This document shows positions 23,020 to 31,469 of a stretch of 42,579 nucleotides of DNA, one piece after another. A model generated the notes under the pieces. It had not been told where the DNA came from and did not search any database. It saw nothing but the letters and a program-made list of their open reading frames with translations. The stretch's first letter is position 1; each line of letters opens with the position of its first letter. The stretch comes from Chromatiales bacterium (GTDB taxonomy: Bacteria > Pseudomonadota > Gammaproteobacteria > JAGRCI01): positions 1-42,579 of the forward strand of contig JAGRGI010000111.1 of the NCBI GenBank assembly GCA_020445565.1, given 5' to 3'. The translations under genes and the position numbers were made by a program.

Positions 23020-23766
23020 ATGATGCCTAATCGTGCACTGCTGAGCGCCGCGGTCCTGGGGGTTGCCGTCGGTTTCAGTATCAATGCCCAGGCGGCCCTT
23101 TCTGACAGCATCACCCTGGAACTGACCGAGCTGACGGCCGTCGATGATCAACTGCGAGTTGACCAGTTCGACGACATGGGCGGCACTCTCCAGCTGACCC
23201 AGGTTCAAATCACCCTGAACGCCTCTCTGGACAACGGTGGCCCGCTGCCCGCTCCCAATACTGCGCCGGTGAGCGACGGTACCGTTACCAACAACGCTGC
23301 CAACCCGCAGGACTTCACCGTCAGCTTCCGTGTCGACGCTGGCAACTACCACGCTGCCCCCAGTGCCGGTGCGCCTGCTGCCCTCACCGGTGTTGACTTC
23401 TTCAGCCCGTTCGACCTGATCAGCTCCCAGAGCTACACCCAGTTGGGTGCCGGAGCTACCGCTTCCTACAATGCGGCTCACCTGGATGCGTCCACCGTCG
23501 TGATCACCATCACCAACCCGGCCGATCTGGCTGCCTTCGTTGGTGCCGGCCAATACGGCTACGATCTGAGCACCCAGATCCTGCAGTCCATCTCCGGCGG
23601 CGGTGGCAACATCGCTGTTGACATCAACACCTATGCCAGTGCCAGCATCGACGTTGCGTACACTTCTGTCCCGGTTCCTCCGGTCAACAATGGTGTGCCT
23701 CTGCCCGGTACCGCTGCGCTTCTGGGCCTTGGTCTGCTCGGCCTGCGCCGTAAGCTGGCCGCCTAA
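23020..23766 (+). CDS. Choice-of-anchor E domain surface protein with PEP-CTERM-like signal
   Basis: The 248-residue protein has a signal peptide (cleavage near NAQA|ALS) and a single choice-of-anchor-E domain from SDSITLELTEL to about residue 215. It ends in VPLPGT, the hydrophobic AALLGLGLLGL and RRKLAA, a PEP-CTERM-type sorting signal. It is Cys-free and beta-rich. Codon use is strikingly uniform (CTG, ACC, AAC, GCC, GGC), unlike the neighbouring surface genes, which suggests high expression. AGGAG lies 8 bp before the ATG, a sigma-54-type promoter lies upstream and a strong terminator follows 17 bp after the stop. Its closest relative in the window is the N-terminal third of the 24543-26522 protein. 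A matrix or floc role is inferred. Confidence 0.88.
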   Translation: MMPNRALLSAAVLGVAVGFSINAQAALSDSITLELTELTAVDDQLRVDQFDDMGGTLQLTQVQITLNASLDNGGPLPAPNTAPVSDGTVTNNAANPQDFTVSFRVDAGNYHAAPSAGAPAALTGVDFFSPFDLISSQSYTQLGAGATASYNAAHLDASTVVITITNPADLAAFVGAGQYGYDLSTQILQSISGGGGNIAVDINTYASASIDVAYTSVPVPPVNNGVPLPGTAALLGLGLLGLRRKLAA

Positions 23767-23783
23767 GCAACAGCAAGGCGATG

Positions 23784-23818
23784 AAAACGGCGGCCTATAC
23801 GGCCGCCGTTTTTTTTTG
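23784..23818 (+). terminator. Rho-independent terminator of the surface-protein gene
   Basis: A 12-bp perfect stem (23784-23795 with 23801-23812), core ACGGCGGCC/GGCCGCCGT, loop TATAC, followed by a T run to 23818. It is one of the strongest terminators in the window. Confidence 0.95.
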
Positions 23819-24542
23819 TGACACCGTTTTTCGTTTTTGTACAGATTCTGGATAATCCGCATTTTCGAATTTCAAAGACCGATCCTTCTCTTATCTTCTG
23901 TGCCCAGTCCAAGCGATGGCTAGAAATTTGTAGGCTTGTCCATACAAACTAGGGAGGTCTCAGCGGAAATTGGTTGTCAGGCAAGCCGTTGCAACAGGAG
24001 AGTGTCTTGTTGTTTTCGTTTGGGTTTCTTCGGCGCTGATGCACGAAATTTGATTTGCGCTTGTCGTGATGCATGCGTTCATGCAGTAAGCGTCGGCCCT
24101 ACTGCTAATCTTGCTGGCCATCACGTTGTTGCAACTACCTCTTGTGTCCCCGTCGCTGTTTATCGAACATGCCAAGTGAGCCGTGCTCTGTGCAATGGGC
24201 GCCAGGATCGTAGTGCAGCCCGATTCAACTGCGAAAGCTGGTGGGTCTGGAATCCTTGTTATCGACTGTGCTTCTGAGTTTGCATTCCTGACGGTTTTGT
24301 TCCCAAGGTAGCCGGGGTTTTTTGTCTGCCCATGGCGGTCGGGTCGACATGACGAGAACATTCTTTCGTACGTCGATTGCCGCCTAGCGTATCAGGTAGT
24401 ATCTCTTATAGGACCCGCAGGGTACATTCTTGTTTGCTGGAGTTGGTGACGAGGGTGGCTTTCTCTCGCTTATACTTGGTTTCGAAGGACCACGGGGGCC
24501 AACGGGAGTATCCGTTGGCGTCGATGAGAAATACACCTTTCG
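23819..24542. other. Spacer between convergent paralogous surface-protein genes
   Basis: About 720 bp with only short, Cys-rich or low-quality open frames on both strands. A perfect inverted repeat CCAACGG-GAGTAT-CCGTTGG lies at 24498-24517. It might end the minus-strand transcript, but no T run follows on that strand. I recognise no gene. Confidence 0.5.
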
Positions 24543-26522
24543 TTAGCACTTGACATCTTGTGACCCTGCATCGTCGAGTTTTCTCCCGCCGGCCCACGCC
24601 AGTCCCAAGACTAATGGTATCAGCGCAAACCCGATTGGTCCTGGCACGCTGGCGGTTGGTGGTGGGGGAGGCGGCGTGTCCGAATTTATCTGAACCAAGT
24701 AGTCTTCCACCTCGCCATTGCTTACGTTACCGGTTGCTACGGGGGCTGCTTGCAGGCTCTCATAGCAACGAAAGCGGGCATAGGTAGTGTAAGGTAAGGG
24801 AACGCCGGCATCAGGAACGCTGAATGCAGGTAAGCTAGATGTCCCGCTGGCGGCGGCAAATGGCTCATTTCTGACGATCTCTTCACCACTGTCGGCGAAG
24901 TCCCCATCGTTGTTGAAGTCGATCCAGGCCGTGATGAAACAAGTGCCAGCGGAGGCGGCTGCAGGCATGGAGATCTGGATGCTGTCTGCGCTTTCACCAA
25001 CGACCAGTGCAGGGATGGTTACCCCATCTTCGTCCCCGCCCGCGCAGCTGCCTGTTGCAGAACCCGCGGCGGTGTCGTCGGCAGTCGCCGAACTGTTCTG
25101 CAGGGTACCGTCATCACTGTCGACGCAAGCCCCCAGGAAGGTATTGCCAATCGTGTGGCTGGGGCCGTTGTCTCCCTGTGTCGTGTTGTAGTTCTGTTGG
25201 GCAGTTCCCGCTGCATCGTCTGGCGCATCGCCGTAATCACGCGGTAGGCCGCTCGGCGGTGACTCGATCGTCACCAGATAGTCCTCTACCTCGCCGTTGA
25301 CTACATTGCCGGTGGGAGAGGGAGATACCTGTTCCGCGTCATAGCAGCGGAAACGGGCGTAAGTGCTGTACGGGGTGGCCGGACCGGTTTCGGCAACAAG
25401 AAAATTGTCCAAAGGCAGTAGGCTGGCATTGGGTGTCAATGATTGGTTGGTCGTGATTTGTTCGCCTGCGTCGTTGAAATCTCCATCCGCATTGAAATCG
25501 ATCCATGCATTCACGAAGCAGCCGGCCGGGGAAGCTGCTAGCGGCATGGAAATTCGTACACCAGAATTCGTTGTCCCTGCGATCAGTGGAGTGGTGAACG
25601 TAACGCCGTCTTCGTCATCGCCAGGGGTGGCACAGGTGCCGGTAACCGTGCCATTTCCTGCGGCGCCGTCATCGTTATCGTCCGCGTCAGCCGGGTCTCC
25701 AAAGCTTGCCGCGCTCAGTGTGCCGCTATCGCTGTCAACGCAGTTCCCCAGGAAGGGGCCGCCTAGCAGGTGGCTTGCTCCGCCGCTTGCGCTGGTAGTG
25801 CCGTAGCTATCCGGGGCATCGCCGTAGTCCGTATCGTCCAGTACAGTGAAATCGTAGGTGACGGTCAAGTTGGCGCTGGCATAGGTATTGATGTTGAAGG
25901 CAATATTGCCGCCGCCACCGCTTATGGATTGCAAAATCCGGGTACTTAGGTCGTATCCGAAATCGCCGGCTCCGACGAATTCTGCAAGTTCGGGATCTGC
26001 CGCGACATTGGTAGTGATTCCGGCGGCATTGGCCGTGGACGCGTTGTAGTCCGCTGACCCGCCAGAAGGCAGGTTGGTGTAACTTTGTTGGCTAATGATG
26101 GTAAAGGGCGGAAAGAGGTCGGACCCGATCAGGGCGCTCGGGGCGCCGCTTGAGGGTTCTCCGTGATAGCTGCTGGCATCAGTCCGGAAGGTAATAGTGA
26201 AGGTCTGTGGATTTGCGGAATTGTTTGTTACCGTTCCGTTGGTGAGCGGCGGCGTATTGGGTGCGCTTAGTGGACCTCCATTGGAAAGAGATCCTCCGAA
26301 CTGGACGGTGACGGCATCAAGCCGGCGCGTACCGCCCTGAGTGTCAAATCTGGGAACACGCAATCTGTCATTGGTGGGCTCCAGCTCGGTCAATTCCAGA
26401 GTGATTGAATCTGAAAAGCTCACTTGATCTGCAAATGCGACGGTGGGCAACAGGGCAAGCAGAATCGCAATTTCGCACTGGCGAATTCGCCGGAGAGTAA
26501 AAATCCCATTGATTGCGGGCAT
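24543..26522 (-). CDS. Large secreted protein: choice-of-anchor E domain plus two GEVED domains
   Basis: The 659-residue protein starts with a signal peptide (core IAILLALLPTVAFA). Residues about 35-225 are a choice-of-anchor-E domain clearly paralogous to the 23020 protein (shared SDSITLELTEL, NGGPL.APNT, FVGAG.(F/Y)GYDLST and ILQSISGGGGNIA). Two GEVED modules follow, each opening with DYGDAPD, containing a GDEDGV element and an Asp-rich AWIDFN.DGDF calcium-binding-like loop, and closing NGEVEDYLV. A proline linker leads to ASVPGPIG, a hydrophobic segment and GGRKL, an atypical sorting signal with a 10-residue tail. Codon use is ordinary. It converges on the 23020 gene. Anchoring by an exosortase is likely but not proven. 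Confidence 0.85.
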   Translation of the reverse strand: MPAINGIFTLRRIRQCEIAILLALLPTVAFADQVSFSDSITLELTELEPTNDRLRVPRFDTQGGTRRLDAVTVQFGGSLSNGGPLSAPNTPPLTNGTVTNNSANPQTFTITFRTDASSYHGEPSSGAPSALIGSDLFPPFTIISQQSYTNLPSGGSADYNASTANAAGITTNVAADPELAEFVGAGDFGYDLSTRILQSISGGGGNIAFNINTYASANLTVTYDFTVLDDTDYGDAPDSYGTTSASGGASHLLGGPFLGNCVDSDSGTLSAASFGDPADADDNDDGAAGNGTVTGTCATPGDDEDGVTFTTPLIAGTTNSGVRISMPLAASPAGCFVNAWIDFNADGDFNDAGEQITTNQSLTPNASLLPLDNFLVAETGPATPYSTYARFRCYDAEQVSPSPTGNVVNGEVEDYLVTIESPPSGLPRDYGDAPDDAAGTAQQNYNTTQGDNGPSHTIGNTFLGACVDSDDGTLQNSSATADDTAAGSATGSCAGGDEDGVTIPALVVGESADSIQISMPAAASAGTCFITAWIDFNNDGDFADSGEEIVRNEPFAAASGTSSLPAFSVPDAGVPLPYTTYARFRCYESLQAAPVATGNVSNGEVEDYLVQINSDTPPPPPPTASVPGPIGFALIPLVLGLAWAGGRKLDDAGSQDVKC

Positions 26523-27003
26523 CGTAAATACCTTGGGCTATTTGCGTGCGATCACCTCAGGTATCCAACATTAGGGATTTGTGGATACTGAATTCTGAAG
26601 GTCGAGTGCATTCAGATTCGCGGTCTTTTCTGTTATTTTTGGAGAATGCGGCCCGGAGGATACCCGTTGCTTTCGGGGTAACCAGGAACTAAAACTCCTA
26701 CCATGCAGGCTAGCACCTTTGCAGTGGGTTGCAACTCCAAATTTTTGTTTTTGCTATGAACTTCACATGTGCGAAGTTGCCATGGATGGGGGCGATGGGG
26801 CTTTTGACCGGCCAAACTCTGGTTTGGGGGGAGTCATTGAGGGGCGATACCCTATGTCAGAGCACTAGGGTCGGATGCCGTGAAAGGGAATTGTCAGCAC
26901 CCTGCTCCCTGAGCGCCAAACCCACTGTTTTGCCCAAGTGCATCTGCGTAACCATTGGCGCTATGCTCTGAAGGTTTCGAGATGTGTCAACCATGGGAAC
27001 GTC
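26523..27003. other. Spacer between the large surface-protein gene and rluD
   Basis: A 481-bp divergent spacer. I see no gene. TCAGAATTC on the minus strand (complement of 26590-26598) echoes the 17-bp motif of the prsT spacer, and a poor -24/-12 match lies at 26536-26551, too close to the ATG to be convincing. Confidence 0.45.
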
Positions 27004-27969
27004 GTGAAGGCGAGTGCATGTCAATTTAAAGTGCCGGTGCCGCAGTCAATGTCTGCAATTCGGCTCGATCAAGCCTTGGCCGCTTTATTCCCCGACTACT
27101 CCCGCAGCCGCTTGCAGCAATGGGTGAAGGCCGGGCGTGTCAAAGTTGACGGTGAGGTGTTGCGGGCCAAGGATAAAGTGTACGAGGGACAGGAAATCAC
27201 AATGGAGGTGGAGGCTGAGCCTCTGCAGCAGGATAGGCCCCAGGCTATTCCGCTAAGCTTGGTGTTCGAGGACGATCATATATTGGTGGTGGACAAGCCT
27301 CCCGGTCTGGTAGTGCACCCAGCCGCAGGCAATCGCGATGGCACCCTGGTAAACGCGCTGTTGCATCACGACCCTGGACTGGCTGCCGTACCCAGGGCGG
27401 GCGTGGTACATCGACTCGACAAGGATACCAGCGGTTTGTTGGTGGTGGCGCGCACCCTGCCGGCCCACACGCATCTGGTGGCGGCGCTGCAAGCGCGGGC
27501 ATTTGCGCGTGAATACGAGGCTATTGTGGTCGGGGTGATGACTGCGGGTGGGCGAGTGGAGGCCAATATCGGTCGACACCCCGTGGACCGCAAGCGCATG
27601 GCGGTGGTAGCCGGCGGAAAACCGGCGGTGACGCATTTTTCGGTGCGCGAACGGTTTCGCGCCCACAGCCACTTGCAGGTGCGATTGGAGACCGGCCGGA
27701 CGCACCAGATCCGTGTGCACCTCGCCCATTTACACTACCCGCTGGTGGGTGATCCTGTGTATGGCAAACCCGCCAGGGTGCCCAAGGGGGTGAGTGAACC
27801 GTTGGCCCACGTGCTGCGTGGTTTCAATCGACAGGCGTTGCATGCCCGCAGGCTGGGTTTGCATCACCCGCTGTCCGGAGAATGGATGGAATGGGAGTCG
27901 CCGCGACCATCGGACTTGCAGGGATTGCTGGAGGCGTTGCGTAGCGACCGAGATGATGTGTTCCAATAA
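27004..27969 (+). CDS. rluD: 23S rRNA pseudouridine synthase D
   Basis: RluD makes pseudouridines in helix 69 of 23S rRNA. The N-terminal S4-like domain (RLDQALAALFPDYSRSRLQQWVKAGRVKVDG) precedes the catalytic domain with HRLDKDTSGLLVVA (catalytic Asp), RLETGRTHQIRVH and HPLVGDPVYG; the pattern closely follows E. coli RluD. The frame is open from 26938. The GTG at 27004 gives 321 residues, close to the family length, but its ribosome-binding site is weak; an ATG at 27049 is another option. pgeF follows after 21 bp and plsC overlaps that, so the three are one operon. Normally it is directly divergent from bamD. Confidence 0.93.
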   Translation: MKASACQFKVPVPQSMSAIRLDQALAALFPDYSRSRLQQWVKAGRVKVDGEVLRAKDKVYEGQEITMEVEAEPLQQDRPQAIPLSLVFEDDHILVVDKPPGLVVHPAAGNRDGTLVNALLHHDPGLAAVPRAGVVHRLDKDTSGLLVVARTLPAHTHLVAALQARAFAREYEAIVVGVMTAGGRVEANIGRHPVDRKRMAVVAGGKPAVTHFSVRERFRAHSHLQVRLETGRTHQIRVHLAHLHYPLVGDPVYGKPARVPKGVSEPLAHVLRGFNRQALHARRLGLHHPLSGEWMEWESPRPSDLQGLLEALRSDRDDVFQ

Positions 27970-27990
27970 TGATTCCAGCAAAATGAGGAT

Positions 27991-28731
27991 ATGAACGTCG
28001 ATCCACGAATCATCGTACCCGCCTGGCCGGCGCCGCCTGGCGTGCACGCGGCCTTTACATTGCGCCAGGGTGGTGTGAGCCAGGCCCCATATGATTCCTT
28101 CAATCTGGGGGATCACGTAGGTGATGATTCGCAGGCGGTTGAGGCCAATCGGGCAGCCTTGTTGCGGCGGCTGTCCCTGCCGACGGATCCGCTGTGGCTG
28201 CATCAGATGCACGGCTGTGATATCGCCAGGGGACGTGGCGATTGCGAGGCCGACGGCGTGGTGGTCGACGAGCCCGGCAAAGTGTGCGCAATCATGGTGG
28301 CCGACTGTCTGCCGGTGCTGTTCAGCACTCGTGATGGCAGTCGGGTGGCGGCGGCCCATGCGGGTTGGCGTGGTCTCGCGGCGGGTGTGCTAGAGAACAC
28401 AGTCGCTTCCATGGGGCAGGCGGGTGATGATGTTCTGGCCTGGCTGGGCCCCTGTATCGGGCCGGATTCCTTCGAGGTGGGAGAGGATGTGCGCTCGGCA
28501 TTCGTTGATCAGGACGCCGGGACGAGCGGCGCGTTTCTGCACTGGCGCCCCGGCCATTGGCTGGCCGACCTGCCTGCCTTGGCGCGCCGCCGTCTTGGCG
28601 CAGTGGGTGTTCGCAGCGTGTATGGTGGTCACTGGTGTACTTATAAGGAGAGGGAAAATTTCTTCTCCTATCGGCGCGATGGCGTTACCGGACGCATGGC
28701 AGCGCTGATCTGGATGGCCGCGCCGGGATGA
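27991..28731 (+). CDS. pgeF: Peptidoglycan editing factor PgeF (laccase-domain YfiH family)
   Basis: PgeF (YfiH) hydrolyses mis-incorporated amino acids such as L-Ser from muropeptide precursors; relatives act on purine nucleosides. The 246-residue protein has the family metal-site motifs: HQMHGCDI, VADCLPVLF, AAHAGWRGLAAGV, GPCIGPDSFEVG and the C-terminal CTYKERENFFSYRRDG. Length and motifs are complete. The stop overlaps the plsC start by ATGA. The rluD-pgeF pair is conserved in Gammaproteobacteria. Confidence 0.95.
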   Translation: MNVDPRIIVPAWPAPPGVHAAFTLRQGGVSQAPYDSFNLGDHVGDDSQAVEANRAALLRRLSLPTDPLWLHQMHGCDIARGRGDCEADGVVVDEPGKVCAIMVADCLPVLFSTRDGSRVAAAHAGWRGLAAGVLENTVASMGQAGDDVLAWLGPCIGPDSFEVGEDVRSAFVDQDAGTSGAFLHWRPGHWLADLPALARRRLGAVGVRSVYGGHWCTYKERENFFSYRRDGVTGRMAALIWMAAPG

Positions 28732-29411
28732 TCGGCTGGTTGTCGGCAGGTCTTCTTTTTATTTTTGGCGCCCTGTTTCTGCGTGCGGCCCATCGTCGTC
28801 GCGGAACAGACTGGGGGCATCCGGTCCTGAATTTCCTTGACGGTGTGAATCGCCTGTTTTGTGAGCGATTTCACCGATTCGACTATCCCGGCATACCCCT
28901 GCCAGTGAGCGGTGGCGCCGTGCTGGTGTCCAATCATGTGTCGGGTTTGGATCCCTTGCTGCTGGCCGCTGCCAGCCCCCGGCCTCTGCGTTTCATCATT
29001 GCCAGGGAGCAGTTCTTGCGGCCGGGTTTGCACTGGCTGTTCAAGGCGGTGGGCTGTATACCGGTAGACCGGGACGGAAGGCCCGAGCGAGCCTTGCGCG
29101 AGGCGCTGAAGAAACTGGCTGATGGCGAGGTGGTGGCTTTGTTTCCCCACGGGAAGATCCACTTGGACAGCGATCCTCCCAGGCCGATCAAGCGCGGCGC
29201 GGTGCGTCTGGCGTGTCGCAACGGCGCTTCCCTTTACCCGGTACGCCTGACAGGTGTGCGTGGCGAGGGCCAGGTGGTTGCGGCTGTCTGGCGACGTTCC
29301 CAGGCGCGCCTTAGCGTGGGGCCGGTGATTGGATGCGCCGGCCGGCAGGAAGACGAGGTTGCCGCCGTTTTGCAACGTTTTCTGGATGGTTCAATCGAGA
29401 ATGGAACTTAG
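28728..29411 (+). CDS. 1-acylglycerol-3-phosphate acyltransferase (PlsC family)
   Basis: A 227-residue lysophosphatidate-acyltransferase-type enzyme, probably acylating a glycerolipid at the inner membrane. It has an N-terminal membrane helix (residues 2-20), the catalytic HX4D motif NHVSGLD at residues 69-75, a second block (KAVGCIPVDRDGR) and the third block FPHGKIH, where most homologues have FPEGT. The latter variation could change acceptor choice. Translation is coupled to pgeF by an ATGA overlap. Its 3' end overlaps the convergent receiver-like gene by 21 bp. The family is sure; the exact substrate is not. Confidence 0.88.
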   Translation: MIGWLSAGLLFIFGALFLRAAHRRRGTDWGHPVLNFLDGVNRLFCERFHRFDYPGIPLPVSGGAVLVSNHVSGLDPLLLAAASPRPLRFIIAREQFLRPGLHWLFKAVGCIPVDRDGRPERALREALKKLADGEVVALFPHGKIHLDSDPPRPIKRGAVRLACRNGASLYPVRLTGVRGEGQVVAAVWRRSQARLSVGPVIGCAGRQEDEVAAVLQRFLDGSIENGT

Positions 29412-29771
29412 CGCCGTCTCCAGGGCAGCCTCGTCGATTGGGTAGGGCAGGGCGGCGTGAACGTCGAAAAGGCTGCGAAAACGTTGTTCGAACTTCTCCT
29501 CGTTATCTTTTTCGTAGAACACGATGAGTTTGGTGTCGGGGAGTCTGCCCAACGGCGCCATCAGCGTTTCCAGGCTGCTTGAGCGGTCGCGAAAATCCGA
29601 TTGGAAATTGAATTCGGCGACGACCACGTCAGGCGTGAGCTTTTTCATCTGGCTTAGTGCTTTGCGCACTGAGTTTACCAGCGTTACTTGGTACCCCAGC
29701 CGCTCATAAAGCGGAGTGAAATTCGGATAGCCGCCGAACTCGATCACTCCAAGCAGTTGTCGTCTGGCCAT
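29391..29771 (-). CDS. Degenerate receiver-like domain protein
   Basis: A 126-residue stand-alone protein with the alternating pattern of a CheY-like fold: LLGVIEF, LGYQVTLVNSVRKALSQMKK, DVVVAEFNF, DTKLIVFYEK and ALPYPID. The expected acidic pair after strand 1 is reduced to a Glu, and the phospho-acceptor Asp after strand 3 appears to be Glu (VVVAEFN). The conserved Lys before the final Pro is missing (AALPYP). It is therefore likely a pseudo-receiver that cannot be phosphorylated in the usual way. The fold assignment is from pattern only. It lies 9 bp after a 2OG-oxygenase gene, and its 3' end overlaps plsC. Confidence 0.65.
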   Translation of the reverse strand: MARRQLLGVIEFGGYPNFTPLYERLGYQVTLVNSVRKALSQMKKLTPDVVVAEFNFQSDFRDRSSSLETLMAPLGRLPDTKLIVFYEKDNEEKFEQRFRSLFDVHAALPYPIDEAALETALSSILD

Positions 29772-29780
29772 GGAATCGTC

Positions 29781-30389
29781 TCAACCAAACACTACCCAGG
29801 TGGTGGCAATGTATTTGACCCCTTGCTCCAGCGTCACGCCACGGTGCTCATGGGTCCAGAACGGCGGGAATAGCACCATCTTGCCTTCTTCGGGACGAAC
29901 CTTCACGCCCTGAAAGGCGAACTCGGTCTCGCCACCGGGGCCGGGTACGTCGTTGAGGTACCAGACAACCACCAACTGCCGGGCGGCAAACGAATGGCTG
30001 CCACCGTCTATGTGCCAATGATAGAACTCTCCCGGATAGGTACGCTGTATGGCATAGCCCGAATCCTTGAAACGACCCTGAAAGTAGGGAAATTTCTGTC
30101 GGAATTCGGCAATGACCCTGGCAAGTGAGGCGAACAGCCAGTTGTCGATGTCCTTCCAATCGGTCTTGTCGCTTACGACCAGATCGGTGGAGCGTTTGAT
30201 GTCGGTATCCTGGGACATCTGCTGTCCGATGCGGCCCTGGTACTGCTGCCCGGGATTGGCCTCGAAACGGCGGATCATCTCGCGGCATTGTTCCGCCGGC
30301 AGGGCGTTCCTGACTTCATAGATGAAACTATTGGGGGCGGCTTCCAGGAAACGAACCGGCGGCTTGGGAATGGATACTTGGTTTTGCAT
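29781..30389 (-). CDS. 2-oxoglutarate/Fe(II)-dependent oxygenase
   Basis: A 202-residue double-stranded beta-helix oxygenase of the prolyl-4-hydroxylase-like class. The iron ligands are His126 and Asp128 in YHWHIDGG and His180 (or His182) in FWTHEHRG. Lys192 in GVKYIATTW is placed to bind 2-oxoglutarate. ARQLVVVWYLNDVPGPGGETEF is the characteristic strand-turn of this class. No signal peptide. The ATG at 30389 is chosen over a GTG at 30410, which would overlap the preceding gene and has no better site. It follows the 346-residue unknown gene by 4 bp and is probably co-expressed with it and the receiver-like gene. The substrate is unknown. Confidence 0.85.
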   Translation of the reverse strand: MQNQVSIPKPPVRFLEAAPNSFIYEVRNALPAEQCREMIRRFEANPGQQYQGRIGQQMSQDTDIKRSTDLVVSDKTDWKDIDNWLFASLARVIAEFRQKFPYFQGRFKDSGYAIQRTYPGEFYHWHIDGGSHSFAARQLVVVWYLNDVPGPGGETEFAFQGVKVRPEEGKMVLFPPFWTHEHRGVTLEQGVKYIATTWVVFG

Positions 30390-30393
30390 GGCG

Positions 30394-31434
30394 TTACAAG
30401 GTTGCCTCACGCAGGCGGGCGTCCAAAAGCGGCAGGGGATCGCCGCCCGTGCTGAAAAGGGAAATCAGGTCTGTGGCTACCCGCGTCCAGTGCTTGGCGC
30501 CGGTCTCCGCAACTTCTCTCAGTTCATCGATGTCGCCGCCCGCGCGCCAGGAATCGTAAGCGGCCTCCAGGGCAGGGAACATCTTGCGTCGCATGGGACT
30601 GTGGGTGCCGAAATAACCGTGGATCAATTTCGAGCGGCCGTCCTTCACGAGTTCGGGAACCGTGACCAGGCAGTCGGCCAGATTGTCTCTGACCACGCGG
30701 ACCATCAGTTCCGTTCCCGTGCGAGGAAGGCTGCTCAACATGGTGTTCCAGTCATTGCCCAGCAAGGCGGAAACCCGAGCCTCGCCCAATTCGTGCCAGA
30801 GCACAAAGTGCATCTGGTCAGCGCTCATGCGGTCCAGGGCGGCTTCGGTGTCGGTATCCAGATCGTACAAGGCCAGGCAGCGGCCCATGGCATTGTCGGC
30901 CTTGCTCCAGCGCCAGTTCTCGATCCGCTCCCAGACGGAGCGGCGCAGGGCCTCGCCGCGCAGATAGACGCGATCGCCCAGATTCATGGCCGAAGGCGCG
31001 GTGAGGTCGCGTGCCAATTCCCGGCCGCTGATGTAGACCTCGGTGTCGCCGTAGGTCTCGCGACGCACCAGCTCAGCGAGAAAGAAATGCGGCTTGCAGA
31101 AATGTCCATATCCGCCGCTGTAGACCAAACCGTGAGGATTCAGGCGGGCATTGATGGCATCCGATTGGAAAGGGTCGAAGTCTTCACCGGCGATAGCCAT
31201 GGATTGAAACTCCTCCTGCTCCAGAGTCTCCCAATAGCTCTCTTGTTCTCCCAGCCAATCACTGACCAGCTCCTTGGGTAACGGATCGTTATAGCTGAAG
31301 CCCCGCTGCCAGCGGAAATATTCGCGCATCTTGAGTAGATACACGCAGATGGTAAAGCCCGGTTCAAAGCGTGCATCGGCGATGTCGCAGTTGCGTTGAA
31401 CGATCTGTCGCAGGGATTCACGGTCCAGGGCCAT
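30394..31434 (-). CDS. Conserved protein of unknown function (346 aa)
   Basis: A soluble, helix-rich protein with no signal peptide or membrane segment. Striking stretches are LNPHGLVYSGGYGHFCKPHFFLAE, DQMHFVLWHELGEAR and LIHGYFGTHSPMRRKMFPALEAAYDSW. The WHELGEAR element recalls zincin-like HExxx patterns but lacks a second His at +4, so I do not call it a protease. GGAGG lies 8 bp before the ATG at 31434, which settles the start; the open frame extends 41 codons further. It heads a minus-strand operon with the 2OG oxygenase (4-bp gap) and is divergent from the 31558 gene. I cannot assign a function. Confidence 0.75.
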   Translation of the reverse strand: MALDRESLRQIVQRNCDIADARFEPGFTICVYLLKMREYFRWQRGFSYNDPLPKELVSDWLGEQESYWETLEQEEFQSMAIAGEDFDPFQSDAINARLNPHGLVYSGGYGHFCKPHFFLAELVRRETYGDTEVYISGRELARDLTAPSAMNLGDRVYLRGEALRRSVWERIENWRWSKADNAMGRCLALYDLDTDTEAALDRMSADQMHFVLWHELGEARVSALLGNDWNTMLSSLPRTGTELMVRVVRDNLADCLVTVPELVKDGRSKLIHGYFGTHSPMRRKMFPALEAAYDSWRAGGDIDELREVAETGAKHWTRVATDLISLFSTGGDPLPLLDARLREATL

Positions 31435-31469
31435 GTGCCGGTCCTCCGCGGTGACTTTTCCCCTTTGGA

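Noticed and set aside
23936..24361. Two overlapping Cys-rich open frames (113 and 133 codons)
   Set aside because: Unusual Cys content, opposite strands, no ribosome site; typical of chance frames in non-coding DNA.
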